DNA of 64,000 nucleotides, from the NCBI RefSeq assembly GCF_000002235.5, contig NW_022145565.1, positions 1 to 64,000 of the forward strand. Direction: 5' to 3'. This DNA is from Strongylocentrotus purpuratus. Taxonomy: Eukaryota; Echinodermata; Echinoidea; Camarodonta; Strongylocentrotidae. Positions 43,572 to 55,317 of this stretch are shown here, one piece after another. The position numbers were made by a program, and so were the translations under genes. Each line of letters begins with the position of its first letter. Within the stretch, counting starts at the first letter, position 1. Below the pieces are notes generated by a model. The model saw only the letters and a list, made by a program, of their open reading frames with translations. It was not told the DNA's origin and did not search any database.

Positions 43572-46500
43572 CTAGGTGAAACAAATCAAATCAAAATCAA
43601 AATCAACAAAAATGAAAGAGAAATGATAACGAAGAACAGTCGTGATTGAGAAAGTGAGATGGCCCAGTCGGTAGGGTCTCCGATTGTAAAATTAAGGGGT
43701 GCAGTTTCGACTCCAACAATAATTAGCAGATAACTGATAACTACACTGTGTATCGTTGTGAAGGAGGCTAGGGAACATAGGATGAGACAAGAATGTGTTC
43801 AAATATTATTCGTCGGCGTCATTTTGAACCGACGGTTCCGTCAAATACAGTCATGTATAGTGTACGAATTCGTCGATTCAAAATAACGCCGACGAATTTT
43901 AACGAAAAACAATTAGGAAGTGTTCAATATAAAACGGTTTACATAATCAAGCTAAGATCCACACTGATAGGTTTTAATGATTATGAGTAGATAGTTTTCG
44001 AAACGCTAGCAAAATAACTTATGCTCGTTGCATTGAGGGATATAATTTTGATTGCATCATACCCCCGAGCTTATCAATCTCGTGAGGGGAAATTTGCCCT
44101 TATGCCAGTTACTTTAAAGCAATGTTTGCACTGGTCCTTTTGGATTCACTTTTAGTACATTATCACCATCTTGTGACGCATCCGACTCGCTGTCAGCCCG
44201 CTTCAGTAAATAACGCCTCCTGTACAACACAATAGAGCGCTTTCGCACACACGACGGAAGCAAAGACGACGGGGGAATTACGGGATACAGCTCTTCCGTC
44301 GTGTTTAGGGAACGAACGCTATCATGGCCGCGTACGGTCGTGAAAATCAACAGGACGGAGAAAATTCTGGTTCGCGCATGCCCAGATTGTTCGAATTACC
44401 GTCGTGTTTGCCTACGTCGTGTTTGCGAAAGCGCGCTAATAACACACAAGGACAGAACATGGAGAATATCTTACTTCTTAAAATCTGCACTCTTTGTGTC
44501 TTTGAGGAAAGAGGTCCAATCATTGGAGGATGAAGATAAGGAGTAATCTGAAAAGAGAAGATATTGCATTATACTCTCTTACTTTCTAGGACTTAAATTT
44601 TAAATCCATTTTGAGACTTAAAATATTTCAAGTCTTTAAGACTTAATAAATTGGGAATTCGACTAAAAGTTTTATCGAAACCAGCTTCTAGATATAAATC
44701 TTGGAAAGACTTAAACTTCTCGCCAATAAGATGTGCATATTTCCAGTTGCACCTGTTGATGACTGACTGTTGGCATATTTCCAGTTGAACCAGCTGACAC
44801 CAATTAATTTGCATATTGAATATGGGGTGCGTGCAGATCTATGTTTTTTTAACAATTTTTCTGAATTAACAGCATATTTCTTAATTACTGATGATTTAGG
44901 TATATGCAATTCATTTCGAAAATACTACAAATATAAATTACAAGTTATTAGGACATTTCGCTACTTCGTATGAATTCCATTTAATTAAACATGAATAAGG
45001 GAAACATTAACTATGAACTAAAATAATTTCAATAAAATACAAGTATATGAAAAAAAAATCGATTAATTAAATTATGTATAAGTCTACTTATTACCGATGC
45101 CTTTACATTGATAATACAGACGTACCAGTATTGAAGTGTTGTTGCCGTTCAATTGGTTGGAAGTTTTACCAAATGGTTCTAATGGCTTAGCTAGACCAGT
45201 AAATCTATAAGACTTGAAATATAAATACAATTGACTTAAACTTTAAATCTTTCAGGGACTTAAAATTTTAAGTCTTAGCTTAGATTTATTTTTGAAATGA
45301 ATCCAAGAAAGGTTTAAAATAAATATTAAAAGACTTGAAATATAAATCCAATTGACTTAAATTTTAAACCTTTTCAGGGACTTAAAATTTCAAGTCTTAG
45401 CTTAGACTTATTTTAAATCCCAAAGGGTTCGTCACTAATATCAGTCTCTGTTAGATTTAAAAGTAAGACTTTAAGATTTAAAAATAAGACTTTCAAATTT
45501 AGAGAGTACTGAAAACTTTTGAGGGGCGAAATCATACAACTTCGAGGTCAAATGTTTCATATCTAGTTTGCGCTACGATTTAACATTCTTTGGTAAAATA
45601 ATAGCATAATCACATTAGTGCATTAGATGGTCCCACAACATTGAGGACAAATATTTTTCACCAGAATTTCGTTAATACCTAAGTAGTGATTGATATTAAC
45701 GTTTTGTATGACTGTGTTACTTATCATTCCTTTGTGGGAGGACCGTGAATTAATAGTGAAGCAATTTACAATTCGTATATCCTGCCCCTTTAAGAGAAGC
45801 CAGACTAAGGGAGGTCCTGAAGAAAGAGGTCTAACCTTCAGAGCAGTGTCTTTGGCGATAGCTTCCAATGCTCGAAGACATCGTAGTTTCTGGTGACGTT
45901 GACATGCGTTCATACTCGTGAGAGTTAACTGACCCTGATGCTCGAAACTTAGACCATTCTTGACCAGTAAGTCTCCCAGCGGTGCGGTCCGTGTAATTCG
46001 GCAGGTTCAAAGAGTTCTCTTCCGGCAAGAGCGTGTGTGAGCTATCCATGGAGGCAGCGACTGTGGATGCCTCAGCCTGCCGCTGCTGAGCATGGTTATA
46101 AGTATCATTGAGGTAGCGTTGCATGATGCTATGTTTGTACTTGTGAGTTGGTAAGGATTGTCCTTGGTGGTCGCTGTGAGATGCGATGTGAGGTACTGAT
46201 GATAGTGGATGTGGTGAACAAATTCCTGGATGTGTAGCGTTATGGACATTGTGGTTGGCGCCCTGCAGTTCGTTAGTAGACGTCGTGACGTCCTGGGCAT
46301 AGTTTACAGTGCTGCTATCATCTGTCAATTGAAAAATGTATCGTTGAAAATAAAATAAACGTACATGACAGACATGGCAGATGTAAAACAAACGTTTAGA
46401 TAATTTGAAACCATAACAAGGCACCTAGAAAGAAGGTGATTGATACAATCCCCTAACGCCTCCCAAGATAACAACCTTCTAACCTTACAGTAGTGATACC

Positions 46501-49500
46501 AAGATAGATGTCCAGACATACCATGCCAGTCGGCTAGAATTTCATTTCAAAAGAACATTGAACAAAAATGATACCCCCGTCACACCGCCGAACCCACTCA
46601 AAACTGACTTCAAACCGATCAAATCTTGGCCATTATGGGATTTTTTTTGAGGCCTTTTGTTTGCTGACTTTGGTGTCGGTCTTGCCTGTGCTACTGTAAG
46701 TTTCATCTTCGATTGCCACAGTGGATATTGAAAGAGGCATGAAGCAATCCTCTTTGAAGCATCGTAACATTTTACAAAGAATTGCCACTCCAATCTGAGG
46801 ACGTCAGTAAACTCTCTTCAAATGGTAGACCTATACTGAAAATCCCCAGTGTGCTCCAAATGATAGATGGGTAGCTTAGAACATGATTGATTATGTATTC
46901 CAGATTCTTTTCACACTCATTGTTATCTGAGGGGTCCACAATTTACAAGCTCTGCTTTTCAGTGGACCTCTCCATTTCCTCAAAATATAAATGCAGTTAA
47001 ATTTAAAAATTCAATTTTTGTCTTCCTCGTATAAATTACTATTAAGATTTGTTTATTACAAATGTAACTATGTTTTGTATACATTTTACATTGTATTCGT
47101 TATTATGTATTGTATTTTGTTGGAAATGAAAAAATGAAAATGAAATGAAGAAAAAAAAAACATCTCCTTACCAGACTCGAATCCATCGAATTCCTCCTCA
47201 TCATCAAAGTCATCTCCTCCTGATGATTCCACAGAGCTAATGCTTAGCCTCTCAGCGTTACCAGTCACGTGTTTGTTGTACTTATGGATTCTCTTCTCCC
47301 ACGACATCGCCGGGTCATGTACAGTGTTCTTCAGACGTCTGCGGGCGTTAGCGAACCAGTTGGACACCTACAGAAAGAAAGAGGATATTCATGCATCATC
47401 TGAGCATTTCTACTGAAGTTATAAAAGAATATGTGGTACCTCTGGCCATTATGTTTAGATTTACTTCTCAACTAATTTAGATATCTTGCAACATCGAAAA
47501 TATTATTGTTGTCAGGGGCGTCGCTAACTCGCTATACTATATTTAAGAAGGGGGAGGGATGGTGAAGGTCGCCGAAAATATTTCGATATGCAAAATATGA
47601 GGAGTCTTCAGATATCCTGATGAGCCGATAAAAATAATAACAATAATAATAATAATACAAACGGTGCTTATAAAGTGCTTTCCATCGAAGTTTGTAAGCG
47701 CTATAACAAACGAAATACGACGAACAATCACCCCCCAAAAAATTAACAAATAAACCTACAAAATACAATACAAATAAAATATACATAATTTGTTTTTTTC
47801 ACAGAGTAAGTTAATCATCAAAAGAGGTTTGAATGAATGTGTGTTAAGATAAGTTTTGATACAAGACTCAAGAGAAAGTTGGGCGTATAAAATTCAATGT
47901 TCCTAAAGAAAACATACGATTTGCCGACAGTTGATAAGGCTTTAGAAGTTTTGGAACCCCCGAAGTCTCACTCCACCACCCCCCCCCCCCCCCCCCCCAC
48001 CCTCTCCCGTTCCCTCCAGCAATATGCCCCTGTGCCTTTTGACTTTACTATAACATGAGCAAGTTCAGAGAGTAATACCTGAACAAGGGTCATGGTAGAT
48101 TCCATTGATAGATGTAGCTTCTCTTTTCTATTCGGGTATGGGTAGTCTTTGTGATGATACAACCATTGTTTGAGAGGTCGAGCCATACTCTTCATTGTTT
48201 GTCGCTTGTGGCGCACTTTCTCTGCCATTGGTGTCGGATATCTTCTCCTGCAAGTTAGAGAGAGATAGAGAGAAATATATAAAATTCAATAAAAGACAAT
48301 AATGATAAAAAATGTCATTTTGTCATTACTCATTACAACACACTCAATAACTAATATGAGACATTTAAAATGCCCGAACATGAGGGGCCAGACAGTATTA
48401 TTTTCAAATTCTCCGATTCTGACCGCGAACTGTAAGTTCTAATGCAAGATATCTTGAGACTCGAGGGGTCATGGTGCCCCTAGCCCGGCCCCACCCACCT
48501 CCCAAACCATTGTCTTCAAAATCCATGCGGATTCACGCACTGCTTGAACAAAATCTTCATTCGTGTATATTGTGATATTTTACAGCTTGCAAAATTAACG
48601 ACAAAAAAATAAATAAATATAACACCAAACAAAACAAAAAGGTTCTTAAGATGTTCCACTTTGCCGCCTGACCTAGATAAAAGCGGATTCTATCTTTTAA
48701 TTCAAAGACAGACTATACACGGACATGATTGTAAACAGGAAGAAGATCGTACCTATGCTCTAAAGAAGTCGATTGTTTATTTTACTCGCTCACACAACAA
48801 GGGTAAATACTAAAGAGGCCTATTAAAATACATTATTAGAACAAGTAATAACTTTATCATATTTTAAATCAGAAATAAGACGTGCTAAAAAATGATGACA
48901 TGTGAAATGTTCTATTCTCCCCCAACGTGTCAAGAAGGAATGCTTACAGCTATCCCAGTGAGACTATTATCCTTGACTGAGTTTGAAGGGAGACTGACGT
49001 GGTACAGGTCATTTTCAGAAGATCCATCATTCCTTGGCCTGGCTTTTATCTCTTATCGCAGAAAAGCAGTTCGTTTGACACCGCTCTCACTTGACATGGT
49101 CCAAGTTATCAAAGATACTCTGATGGTCTTATGGGTTGCACATTTAGACCACGGACTACTTCGTTTTCAAACATGCGAGCTGGAGAACTGGTATTTGGTA
49201 ATGGACCAGTAACTTCTATCGCAATTGGGGTGTAAGACGAATTTCTGAAGTGATTATGTTATCATTCTGGGCATAGAAGTAGGTCTATGTTTTGGGTAAC
49301 TATTCTCTACCGGGTTGGTCGATGAGGTTTGAAAACAAAATTTATTTGAATGGCTAATAAATAAAGGCTCTAGGCTATAGCATATATTGTGTTCTACTTA
49401 AATAAACTAAACCAGTGAAGATGAGTAGTTGTAAATAACTTCAACTAACTTAACTAAGCTAGCAAATGATAAATACAATTATTATGGTATAATACTAGCT

Positions 49501-50191
49501 AGTATTAATGTTATTTATTGGGCAGAATGCCTTCTTAAACATGCAAGGATCGAACCTGGGAGTCTGGGACCTCTCGCAATATGATAGCTAGTGAAGCTGA
49601 AGAGCATCGAGTTCAACCATGTAAACCAATATTCATGTAGTATTAATTAATAAGTATAGACCTATACACCAATTACAATGACAAGTGGATGATACTTGGA
49701 TCACAACGTAATATAATTCTAGGTTTGTGAACAATGGTCAGGATGGATGGTCATGTTCATTATTGGTGGATCTTATAGTATATATCAATTTCAATTTCAA
49801 TTCAATTTCAATTTATTTCTCCACAAATGCAAAACATATACTTTATAGGGAGATTCATAAAATAAAATGACATACAATACAATAATAGAACATATACATC
49901 ATTATATAAAACGACTACATGCAGTTGGAGCAATGTATGTTTTAAAACGAAGAAAAAAAAATTATCAAATGTGGAAGGGGTAGTCCAAAAAAAAATGATT
50001 TGTCGAGGACTACCCCCAAAACCTCTATCTTTTATGTACACCATGTATACTCAATGTAATAATACTTACCCGATTCGAGCCTTCATCCTCAAGTTATGTG
50101 TTTGACACAAATCTATTCTTCCTGCTGTCTTTTCATTCGTATCCACATGATCCTGGTCGCATGACTTCTCAATGTCCTGTACAGTTTCCAT
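43484..50191 (-). CDS. mkx: Mohawk (MKX) TALE homeobox transcription factor
   Basis: Six coding exons (50191-50070, 48247-48079, 47367-47172, 46321-45836, 44547-44475, 43571-43484) join with matching phases into 377 residues; human MKX is about 350. The nuclear DNA-binding homeodomain (about 51-112) has the TALE signature MARPLKQWLYHHKDYPYP and recognition helix VSNWFANARRRLK; Ala at position 50 is the IRX/MKX class. MKX-specific features follow: the SWEKRIHKYNKHVTGNAERLS extension, an acidic stretch, a KYKHSIMQRYLND block, and C-terminal TYWQEIVAAVALTN, matching the vertebrate TYWKEINAAMALTN. In vertebrates MKX acts in tendon and muscle differentiation; the role here is unknown. A donor-like CAAG|GTAAAT just before the stop suggests an alternative longer tail. 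The start ATG has a good GCCATGG context. Confidence 0.93.
43808..43897. mobile_element. small foldback element in mkx intron 5
   Basis: ATTCGTCGGCGTCATTTTGA is mirrored by TCAAAATAACGCCGACGAAT 50 bp later. About 90 bp in total; no coding capacity. Confidence 0.5.
44233..44437. mobile_element. MITE in mkx intron 5
   Basis: The ends GAGCGCTTTCGCACACACGA and TCGTGTTTGCGAAAGCGCGC are inverted, and TA flanks both ends. The interior contains further GTCGTGTTT/AACACGAC-type motifs and higher GC than the surroundings. Confidence 0.6.
44475..44547 (-). CDS. mkx: mkx coding exon 5 (small exon)
   Basis: A 73-bp exon between CTTCTCTTTTCAG and AA|GTAAGATA. It is the only segment found that converts the phase 1 end of exon 4 to the phase 2 start of exon 6, and it gives YSLSSSSNDWTSFLKDTKSA (then DFK). 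A foldback element sits 38 bp beyond its donor. Confidence 0.75.
44585..45520. repeat. AT-rich direct repeats of AAGTCTT/GACTTAAA type in mkx intron 4
   Basis: Two roughly 120-bp tandem units (about 45205-45310 and 45328-45420) share GACTTGAAATATAAAT, CAATTGACTTAAA, CAGGGACTTAAAAT and AAGTCTTAGCTTAGA. Related text occurs at 44585-44650 and 45455-45510, perhaps as element ends. Confidence 0.55.
45836..46321 (-). CDS. mkx: mkx coding exon 4
   Basis: Acceptor TTTTTCAATTGACAG, donor GAAG|GTTAGA (phase 1). Low-complexity His/Ser/Thr-rich sequence with the conserved KYKHSIMQRYLND block and an EYERMSTSPETTMSSS block that resembles vertebrate MKX. Confidence 0.85.
46570..46700. mobile_element. GTCACACYG MITE-like repeat, copy 3 (mkx intron 3)
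   Basis: Starts CGTCACACCGCCGAACC, continues ACTGACTTCAAACCGATC as in the 8152 copy, and ends near TTGGTGTCGGTCTTGCC. Confidence 0.45.
46975..47152 (+). repeat. LINE 3' end with AAATG tail (mkx intron 3)
   Basis: A TTGTATTCGTTATTATGTAT-type 3' UTR is followed by GAAATGAAAAAATG and AAATGAAATG units. It lies opposite in strand to mkx and close to the exon 3 donor. Confidence 0.45.
47172..47367 (-). CDS. mkx: mkx coding exon 3 (recognition helix and acidic stretch)
   Basis: Starts VSNWFANARRR and ends GGDDFDDEEEFDGFES plus one base at G|GTAAGG. The exon border inside the homeodomain, just before the recognition helix, is a typical TALE/MKX intron position. A LINE tail begins about 20 bp into the following intron. 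Confidence 0.93.
47514..48050. other. mkx intron 2 with possible hAT-like ends
   Basis: CAGGGGCGTCGCTAAC (47514) resembles the 28103 family end. A poly-C run (47981-47999) and GCCCCTG (48026-48032) could be the far end, but no duplication supports it. Confidence 0.3.
48079..48247 (-). CDS. mkx: mkx coding exon 2 (homeodomain, N-terminal part)
   Basis: Acceptor CTAACTTGCAG, donor CAG|GTATTA (phase 0). Encodes KVRHKRQTMKSMARPLKQWL onward, with the TALE three-residue loop extension (PYP), ending in TMTLVQ. Confidence 0.92.
48248..50069. other. mkx intron 1
   Basis: 48892-49212 (+) holds a 106-codon open frame with ordinary residue composition (TAIPVRLLSLTEFEG onward). I do not recognise it and see no splice or promoter support. 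It may be a transposon remnant. Confidence 0.35.
49787..50035 (-). repeat. LINE 3' end, minus orientation
   Basis: On the minus strand the segment ends AATAAATTGAAATTGAATTG and further AAATTG units (49787-49818). Confidence 0.4.
50070..50191 (-). CDS. mkx: mkx coding exon 1
   Basis: Starts METVQDIEKSCDQ and ends LRMKARI plus two bases at a GG|GTAAGT donor. Forty codons of acidic N-terminus. Phase 2 fits exon 2. Confidence 0.8.
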
Positions 50192-50322
50192 GGCAAAGCT
50201 CTTGTTTTCCGCAGACAACCAAGTTTCTTGAGCAATTAATCTATTACTACTGTTTATTGGCGAGAAATTGAGTTAACAGAGTGCCACAAGCGGCAAGGAG
50301 GAGCTCAGAGAAACAACCAACG

Positions 50323-50332
50323 ATTATAAAGA
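50323..50332 (-). promoter_or_regulatory. possible TATA-like element of mkx
   Basis: Minus-strand CTTTATAATC lies about 130 bp upstream of the start codon. It would place a start site near 50295. Weak evidence. Confidence 0.2.
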
Positions 50333-52684
50333 GACACAGACAAAGAAATACAACTTGGTTTGAAGACAACCTGCACTACTCATGTATTTCGTCGAACTTC
50401 TCGATGGAAAATAGTTCTTGGAACCAGATTAGTTGGTAAACACCATCTCAACTCCAGCTTCTGTGTGAAATGCTTGTAGGGGGCACTGACTCCAGCGCGC
50501 ATACACAGATTGCTATTGTGTGATGTGTGAGTGACTCATGTTTCTCTCCAACCATAGACACACAATGAGAGTCTAGTGACACTTGCGTCAACTCCAACAA
50601 CCAACTTCAGACAAATCGGGGCAAATAGAGGTCAACTTTTCTCCCTATTTTCCTCTAAAACTGACAAACTTTTCTCCAAAAGAGATACATATGTTATATT
50701 TTCCACTTTATATTTTCTATATAATTATCACGGTGATAGTGACAAAAGTAGCATTATAAAGACAAGAATCGCGAAAACATGAAATCGTGTTCGGCAGCAC
50801 TGGGAAGGATCACAACTATTTTGGTTTTGCGGTGAGCAGACGGTCACATTCCGATGCGCTTGTTCATAAGTGCCGTTGTGCTACAGTATAATTTTGACAC
50901 GCGTGATTGCGTATATACCAAAGCATTCTGATGACAAAAATAATATCCCTAGTCGTAGGTTTTGTTTTATTTTTATGCCGACGGTGAAGAGGGGGGGGGG
51001 GGGGGGGTGGGGGGGGGGGGAGTCAAATCAATAAAGCTTTTAAAGTTTTTTGGGTTGTATTACCCTCTCTCCCCCCTCTCTCTCTCTTTGCCTTTCTCTT
51101 TGTTATACTTGTCCATACAAAATACAAATATTAACTCGTCGACAATACTTTGTTCCTGTTGACCGTCGCGATCTAAATCTATATTCCTTGAAAAAGATTT
51201 CCCACTCCGCCCCCCCCCCCCCCCAATAAAAAGGGGTCCATATGGTAGGTCTCAACTGCTAAATTATCGTGTTGTAACTTGTTCCTGAACAAAATGTTGA
51301 GAAGAAGAAAGAAACACTCCCTTCAGGTATATTAGCATTCATTGCTGTTAGCACTTAATTTCAGGCTACTTGTGGTCATTGTATCTATCGACACTAGCAC
51401 TGATCCTCATTTTTTGGCGAGGTGCAGGAGAAATTTAAATGGCCATGCATGTATAAACATAAATCATGTCGTCAGAAGTGGAGGAAGGGTGGGAGCTATA
51501 TTAGTCTCACTTGCAGACTCTTTATTGTCAAATTCATTCTTACTCGGATAGAAATGTCATGAAATTACTACAAATACAACATCTCCCAATAATTCTTTTT
51601 GAACGAAACATGAATGAACATCAATATACATACAGTATTATCAAATTGTATCTTATTATTTGTATAAAATAATATAATAATATAAATAACTTAAGTTTAG
51701 CCAAATAGACTAGAAATTGTCAACAAACTGCATGGGGAAACTTTGCAGGTTTTCTTCCAATATAAACAAACGTGTTTAATCACTGTATTTAGGGCAGACA
51801 TTATCTCATCAGTGCTCACCTCCCATGTCGCCTAACGAATGGCTTAAAGCTATAGGGATTCAAATTCATATTTATGTTAATTAAAACAATGAAGGGATTC
51901 CTTTTCAATTCAGGCATCGTAGGCCTACATAATATACCTTTTTTCTCGTCTTTCATCATCATCATCACCATCAGTCTCATCAGATCTCAGTTTCGTCTCT
52001 CTCTCAGTCTCTCTCTCTCTCTCTCTCTTTCTCTTTCTTTTCTCTTTCCCTCTGCATTATATTCGACTTAACTCGACGACCAACTTGAACCCGATCATCA
52101 TGCCGATATATAGAGACGATGTTGACGACAATCCATTTATATGTTAGTCGAGTATAACTATAAACCAGTGCACTTTGACAATCCAAATGAAAAAGTGGAT
52201 AGGGTTGATTGAACATTATTCCGAAATTTTGAGCAAAGTGATGACTTTTTGTCGTATAAAATCATGTTCTAGTCTAATTGTTTGTATAAAAAAGAGACTT
52301 TAATCATCAATCTATATTGATTTTTGTCGTACAATACTACAAATCCGACGGTATTCTTTAAAGGTATGCCATTTATCTTTCTTAAGTGTAAATGGAAGTG
52401 GAAAGTTGGACAGTGCCCGGTGCAAATCAAATGACAATGCTGGAGAAACTAAAAGTTTCACTTAGGTAAAATAATATTTATATGCCGAAATAATCATGTT
52501 TCATACCCATGAATCTATAATTTACTGCGTTCAATATGCCTATTTTGGTGGTACTGGTAGAAATATGTATACTTCTTCGAAGATTTTGTTGTAGTCCTAC
52601 TTTTTAAAAATACCTAACACTTTTTGAAAGAAGAAGGATTTTTCGTTCACATCTGTTCTATTTCACAATAATTAAGTGGCCTAG
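50333..52684. other. intergenic, upstream of mkx
   Basis: Poly-G block (50990-51020), poly-C block (51211-51225), (CT)n microsatellite (51998-52035). No gene recognised. Confidence 0.45.
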
Positions 52685-53185
52685 AGGTAATACAAAGTTT
52701 TGGTAAATTTTGAAAATTGGCTGGATAGTGATTCTTTACAATTTGTATATATTTGGATGCCCCTGTGGATGTATTATAAGCACCAGAAAAATTAGCCCCT
52801 AAAACACTTCTGCTTTCGAGAAAATTTGAACTAAAAAATTTACCGGTGCTCCCGGTAAATTTTGATAAATTTCAAATAGCGCCTACGGCCAAACAATGGT
52901 AGCTGCGACCATGAAAATCTCAGAATATGTAATTGTGGTATATAATTTCCAAATGTGAATAGCCAATCGGTCGATTCTAGTCAAGAAACATTATTTTATA
53001 GCTAAACTGATATCTTGACCTTGAGAGGGAGCTATACAACATGAACAGCTTATTATTTACAATTTCGTCACTTTAGACTCGATTTCAACAGCGACAACGG
53101 TTACTGAATATTGCAGGATCACAGTGCTTCCAATATGTTAATTTGAACCAAATTCATGACCCCATACCAAAACTTTGTATTACCT
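52685..53185 (-). mobile_element. TTAA-type MITE, copy 2 (inverted)
   Basis: Reverse-complement copy of the 10174-10675 element with the same TIR AGGTAATACAAAGTTTTGGT and shared interior (for example AGCACCGGTAAATTTT-type text). TTAA on the right flank; the left flank is CTAG, consistent with two transitions since insertion. Confidence 0.75.
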
Positions 53186-54595
53186 TTAATAATAGTTGCA
53201 GTGTGCGAGGGTTTTATTTAGAATGTAAACAAGGAGTCCCCGAAAGTTTATAAGAAAAGATATCGAGGTTTAAATTGTAAGAGGAAAAACAATGTATATC
53301 TTAAGTAAATATGATAATATAGTTTTTCGTATTAAATGTGGTGCAAATCACCAAGTATAGAACTCTTTTTTGGAGGAGCTCGCGCCATACAAATGCTGTG
53401 AATCGTCATCATCATAACTCGATCGTGGATCATCATAACTCGTGGATTAATTTTCAAGGGAAATCAGAGCCATCTTGTTTTTCATAACTTTGGGGACTTT
53501 CTACAAGTATTCATTTTTTAAATAGAAGTTGTTTCTTTAATGAAAAATTGTGAGGAAAATTCTTACTTTCACATGGAAATGTAAAAATGTGCATATTCTG
53601 AGCAAGAAGTTACTGTTCTGAGTAGGCGTTTGGAGCTAAGATGAGTGATGCAGCATTGGAAGATATCTGCCTTATGCGTACTCGACTATATAGCGAGAAC
53701 AGTCCCTCTATTGTATGTCCCAAAACTCTCTAATCACCTGTTACTTATCTCACTTCAAATAAACTCTCACCTATTCATCTTTTCTGGTTTCCTTCAGGAT
53801 TGGGTGGTATGGTCATTATCAAATATGATTACACTTTTTATATACCCCCTAGTCGAGAGAAAGGACTTGTAATCACTCAATATCAACTCCCGGTGTCAAC
53901 TGCGCGCTAAAAAGGTATAATGTTTCGTTTTCATTAATTACATATCATTTTATCTTCATGTTTCTCTTTATTGTCTTATATCAAATTATTAAATTGATAT
54001 CAAGAATATTTTCAATAATTCATTAATTCAAATAACATTTACTGGTGCCAGTAACTTTCTTTTTCAATTGCTTCCATGAATTTTGTCATTAAGTTATTAT
54101 CAGAATTTTTTGGTTATTATTATTATCATTATCATTTAAATATTATCATAATTTGTATCACTATCGTCGTTAATGATATTTTTATTGATTAACATTAATT
54201 CGATTTCTTGTACTTTGTACAGTATTAAATTGACAAATTCAAACTGATTGTAAACTTCTCCAATACCCCACTGTGGGAGACATGATATTAAATTGGCATT
54301 GTCTTTGTCACTGAGCAAATGTGAAATGGCGGGGTCTTTTTACTCTATTTCTGACATTACAAAGCCCTAAAGCCAATTTTGATTCCGTTATCACATATTG
54401 TGGAACCAAGGAATTATTAAATCCTTGGTGGAACATTGAATATAGGCATACAATAGGCCTTTTATTAGCTCGTTGAAAAAATTATTTTATCCTTCAAAAG
54501 AAAACGGTTTCTTCACCTGAACGAACTGCACTGGAATGGCATGTCCGGAGACTAAATAAAATAATAATTAAAATTAAAATAATAATAATCAGCAA
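53186..54595. other. intergenic, no gene recognised
   Basis: AT-rich. Nothing supported. Confidence 0.5.
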
Positions 54596-55040
54596 AATGA
54601 TGGTAGACGGAGTGGATATACTAGAGAACTGAGAATTAGACTAACTGGTTATTAGACTAAATGAACAATAGACCAAATGTGTATAGTGGACTAATTGGAG
54701 ATAGATATTAGGCCAATTATTGACTATTAGGCCTAAAATAAAAACTTGTTGTATTGCCATTTGCGACCCGGCGACCCAAAAATCTGAAAATCTACGGTCG
54801 GCATTTTATTTTTTTTAATTTCCAAAACTAAAAAATATCGGCCCAAAGACGGCGACAAAAAAAAGTTAAAAAAAAAAAACTTTTCCGACCGACCGACCGA
54901 CCCATGTTTTGGCACCTAAAGGGCAATACAACAAGTTTTTATTTTAGGCCTTAGCCTAAATGGTCACTAGACCAAGTGGAAATTAGTAGACGAAATGATT
55001 ATTGGGTCATGTGGATAGTAGAGGGGCTGAGACTTTGGGA
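54596..55040. repeat. minisatellite of TTAGACTAAATG type
   Basis: Diverged short units (ATTAGACTAA, ATAGACCAAATG, GTGGACTAATTGG) run on both sides of the 54729-54951 MITE, which is inserted in the array. Confidence 0.6.
54729..54951. mobile_element. MITE with perfect 30-bp TIRs
   Basis: The ends AGGCCTAAAATAAAAACTTG(TTGTATTGCC) and their exact mirror bound a 223-bp A-rich element with tandem CGAC/GACC motifs. Perfect TIRs suggest recent insertion. Confidence 0.75.
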
Positions 55041-55065
55041 GCTAGTTGACCAAACTGCAGTTCAT

Positions 55066-55105
55066 GTAAAGTGCGTCCCAGAATAAAACATAACGAGAAC
55101 AAATT
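55066..55105 (+). mobile_element. terminal scrap of the large-palindrome family
   Basis: AAGTGCGTCCCAGAATAAAAC then CGAGAAC matches the first 35 bp of the 13440 element. Confidence 0.45.
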
Positions 55106-55317
55106 ATTATTGTGATCTGAGCTGTATAAGGTGGTTCTTGGAGATACTTGTCTCCTTTTCGGAAAGAAAGTTTCATGCTAGCTCATTTTTACACCTACTT
55201 ATTTTTGTGATTACGCCCTCACGCGTCGCACATTCACTAGATCTATCTACTGCTAACAAATTTTGAAGTGAAGCTCATCGTAATATTGCTTTAATTTGAG
55301 ATTCCTGGCTTGTGGAC

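Noticed and set aside
43655-43720. tRNA-like GATGGCCCAGTCGGTAGGG with AGTTTCGACTCC
   Set aside because: Promoter boxes are degenerate and no cloverleaf could be drawn. Perhaps a SINE relic.
44114-44350. Alternative mkx exon reading RADSESDASQDGDN
   Set aside because: No splice phase joins it to exons 4 or 6 without a stop, and it overlaps the MITE. The 44475-44547 segment fits exactly.
45623-45913. Second minus-strand frame over the end of mkx exon 4 (LRALEAIAKDTALK)
   Set aside because: The other frame carries the MKX-like EYERMSTSPETT block and continues the exon 4 reading.
48892-49212. 106-codon frame in mkx intron 1
   Set aside because: Protein-like composition but no recognised family, promoter or splice signals. 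Left as unassigned.
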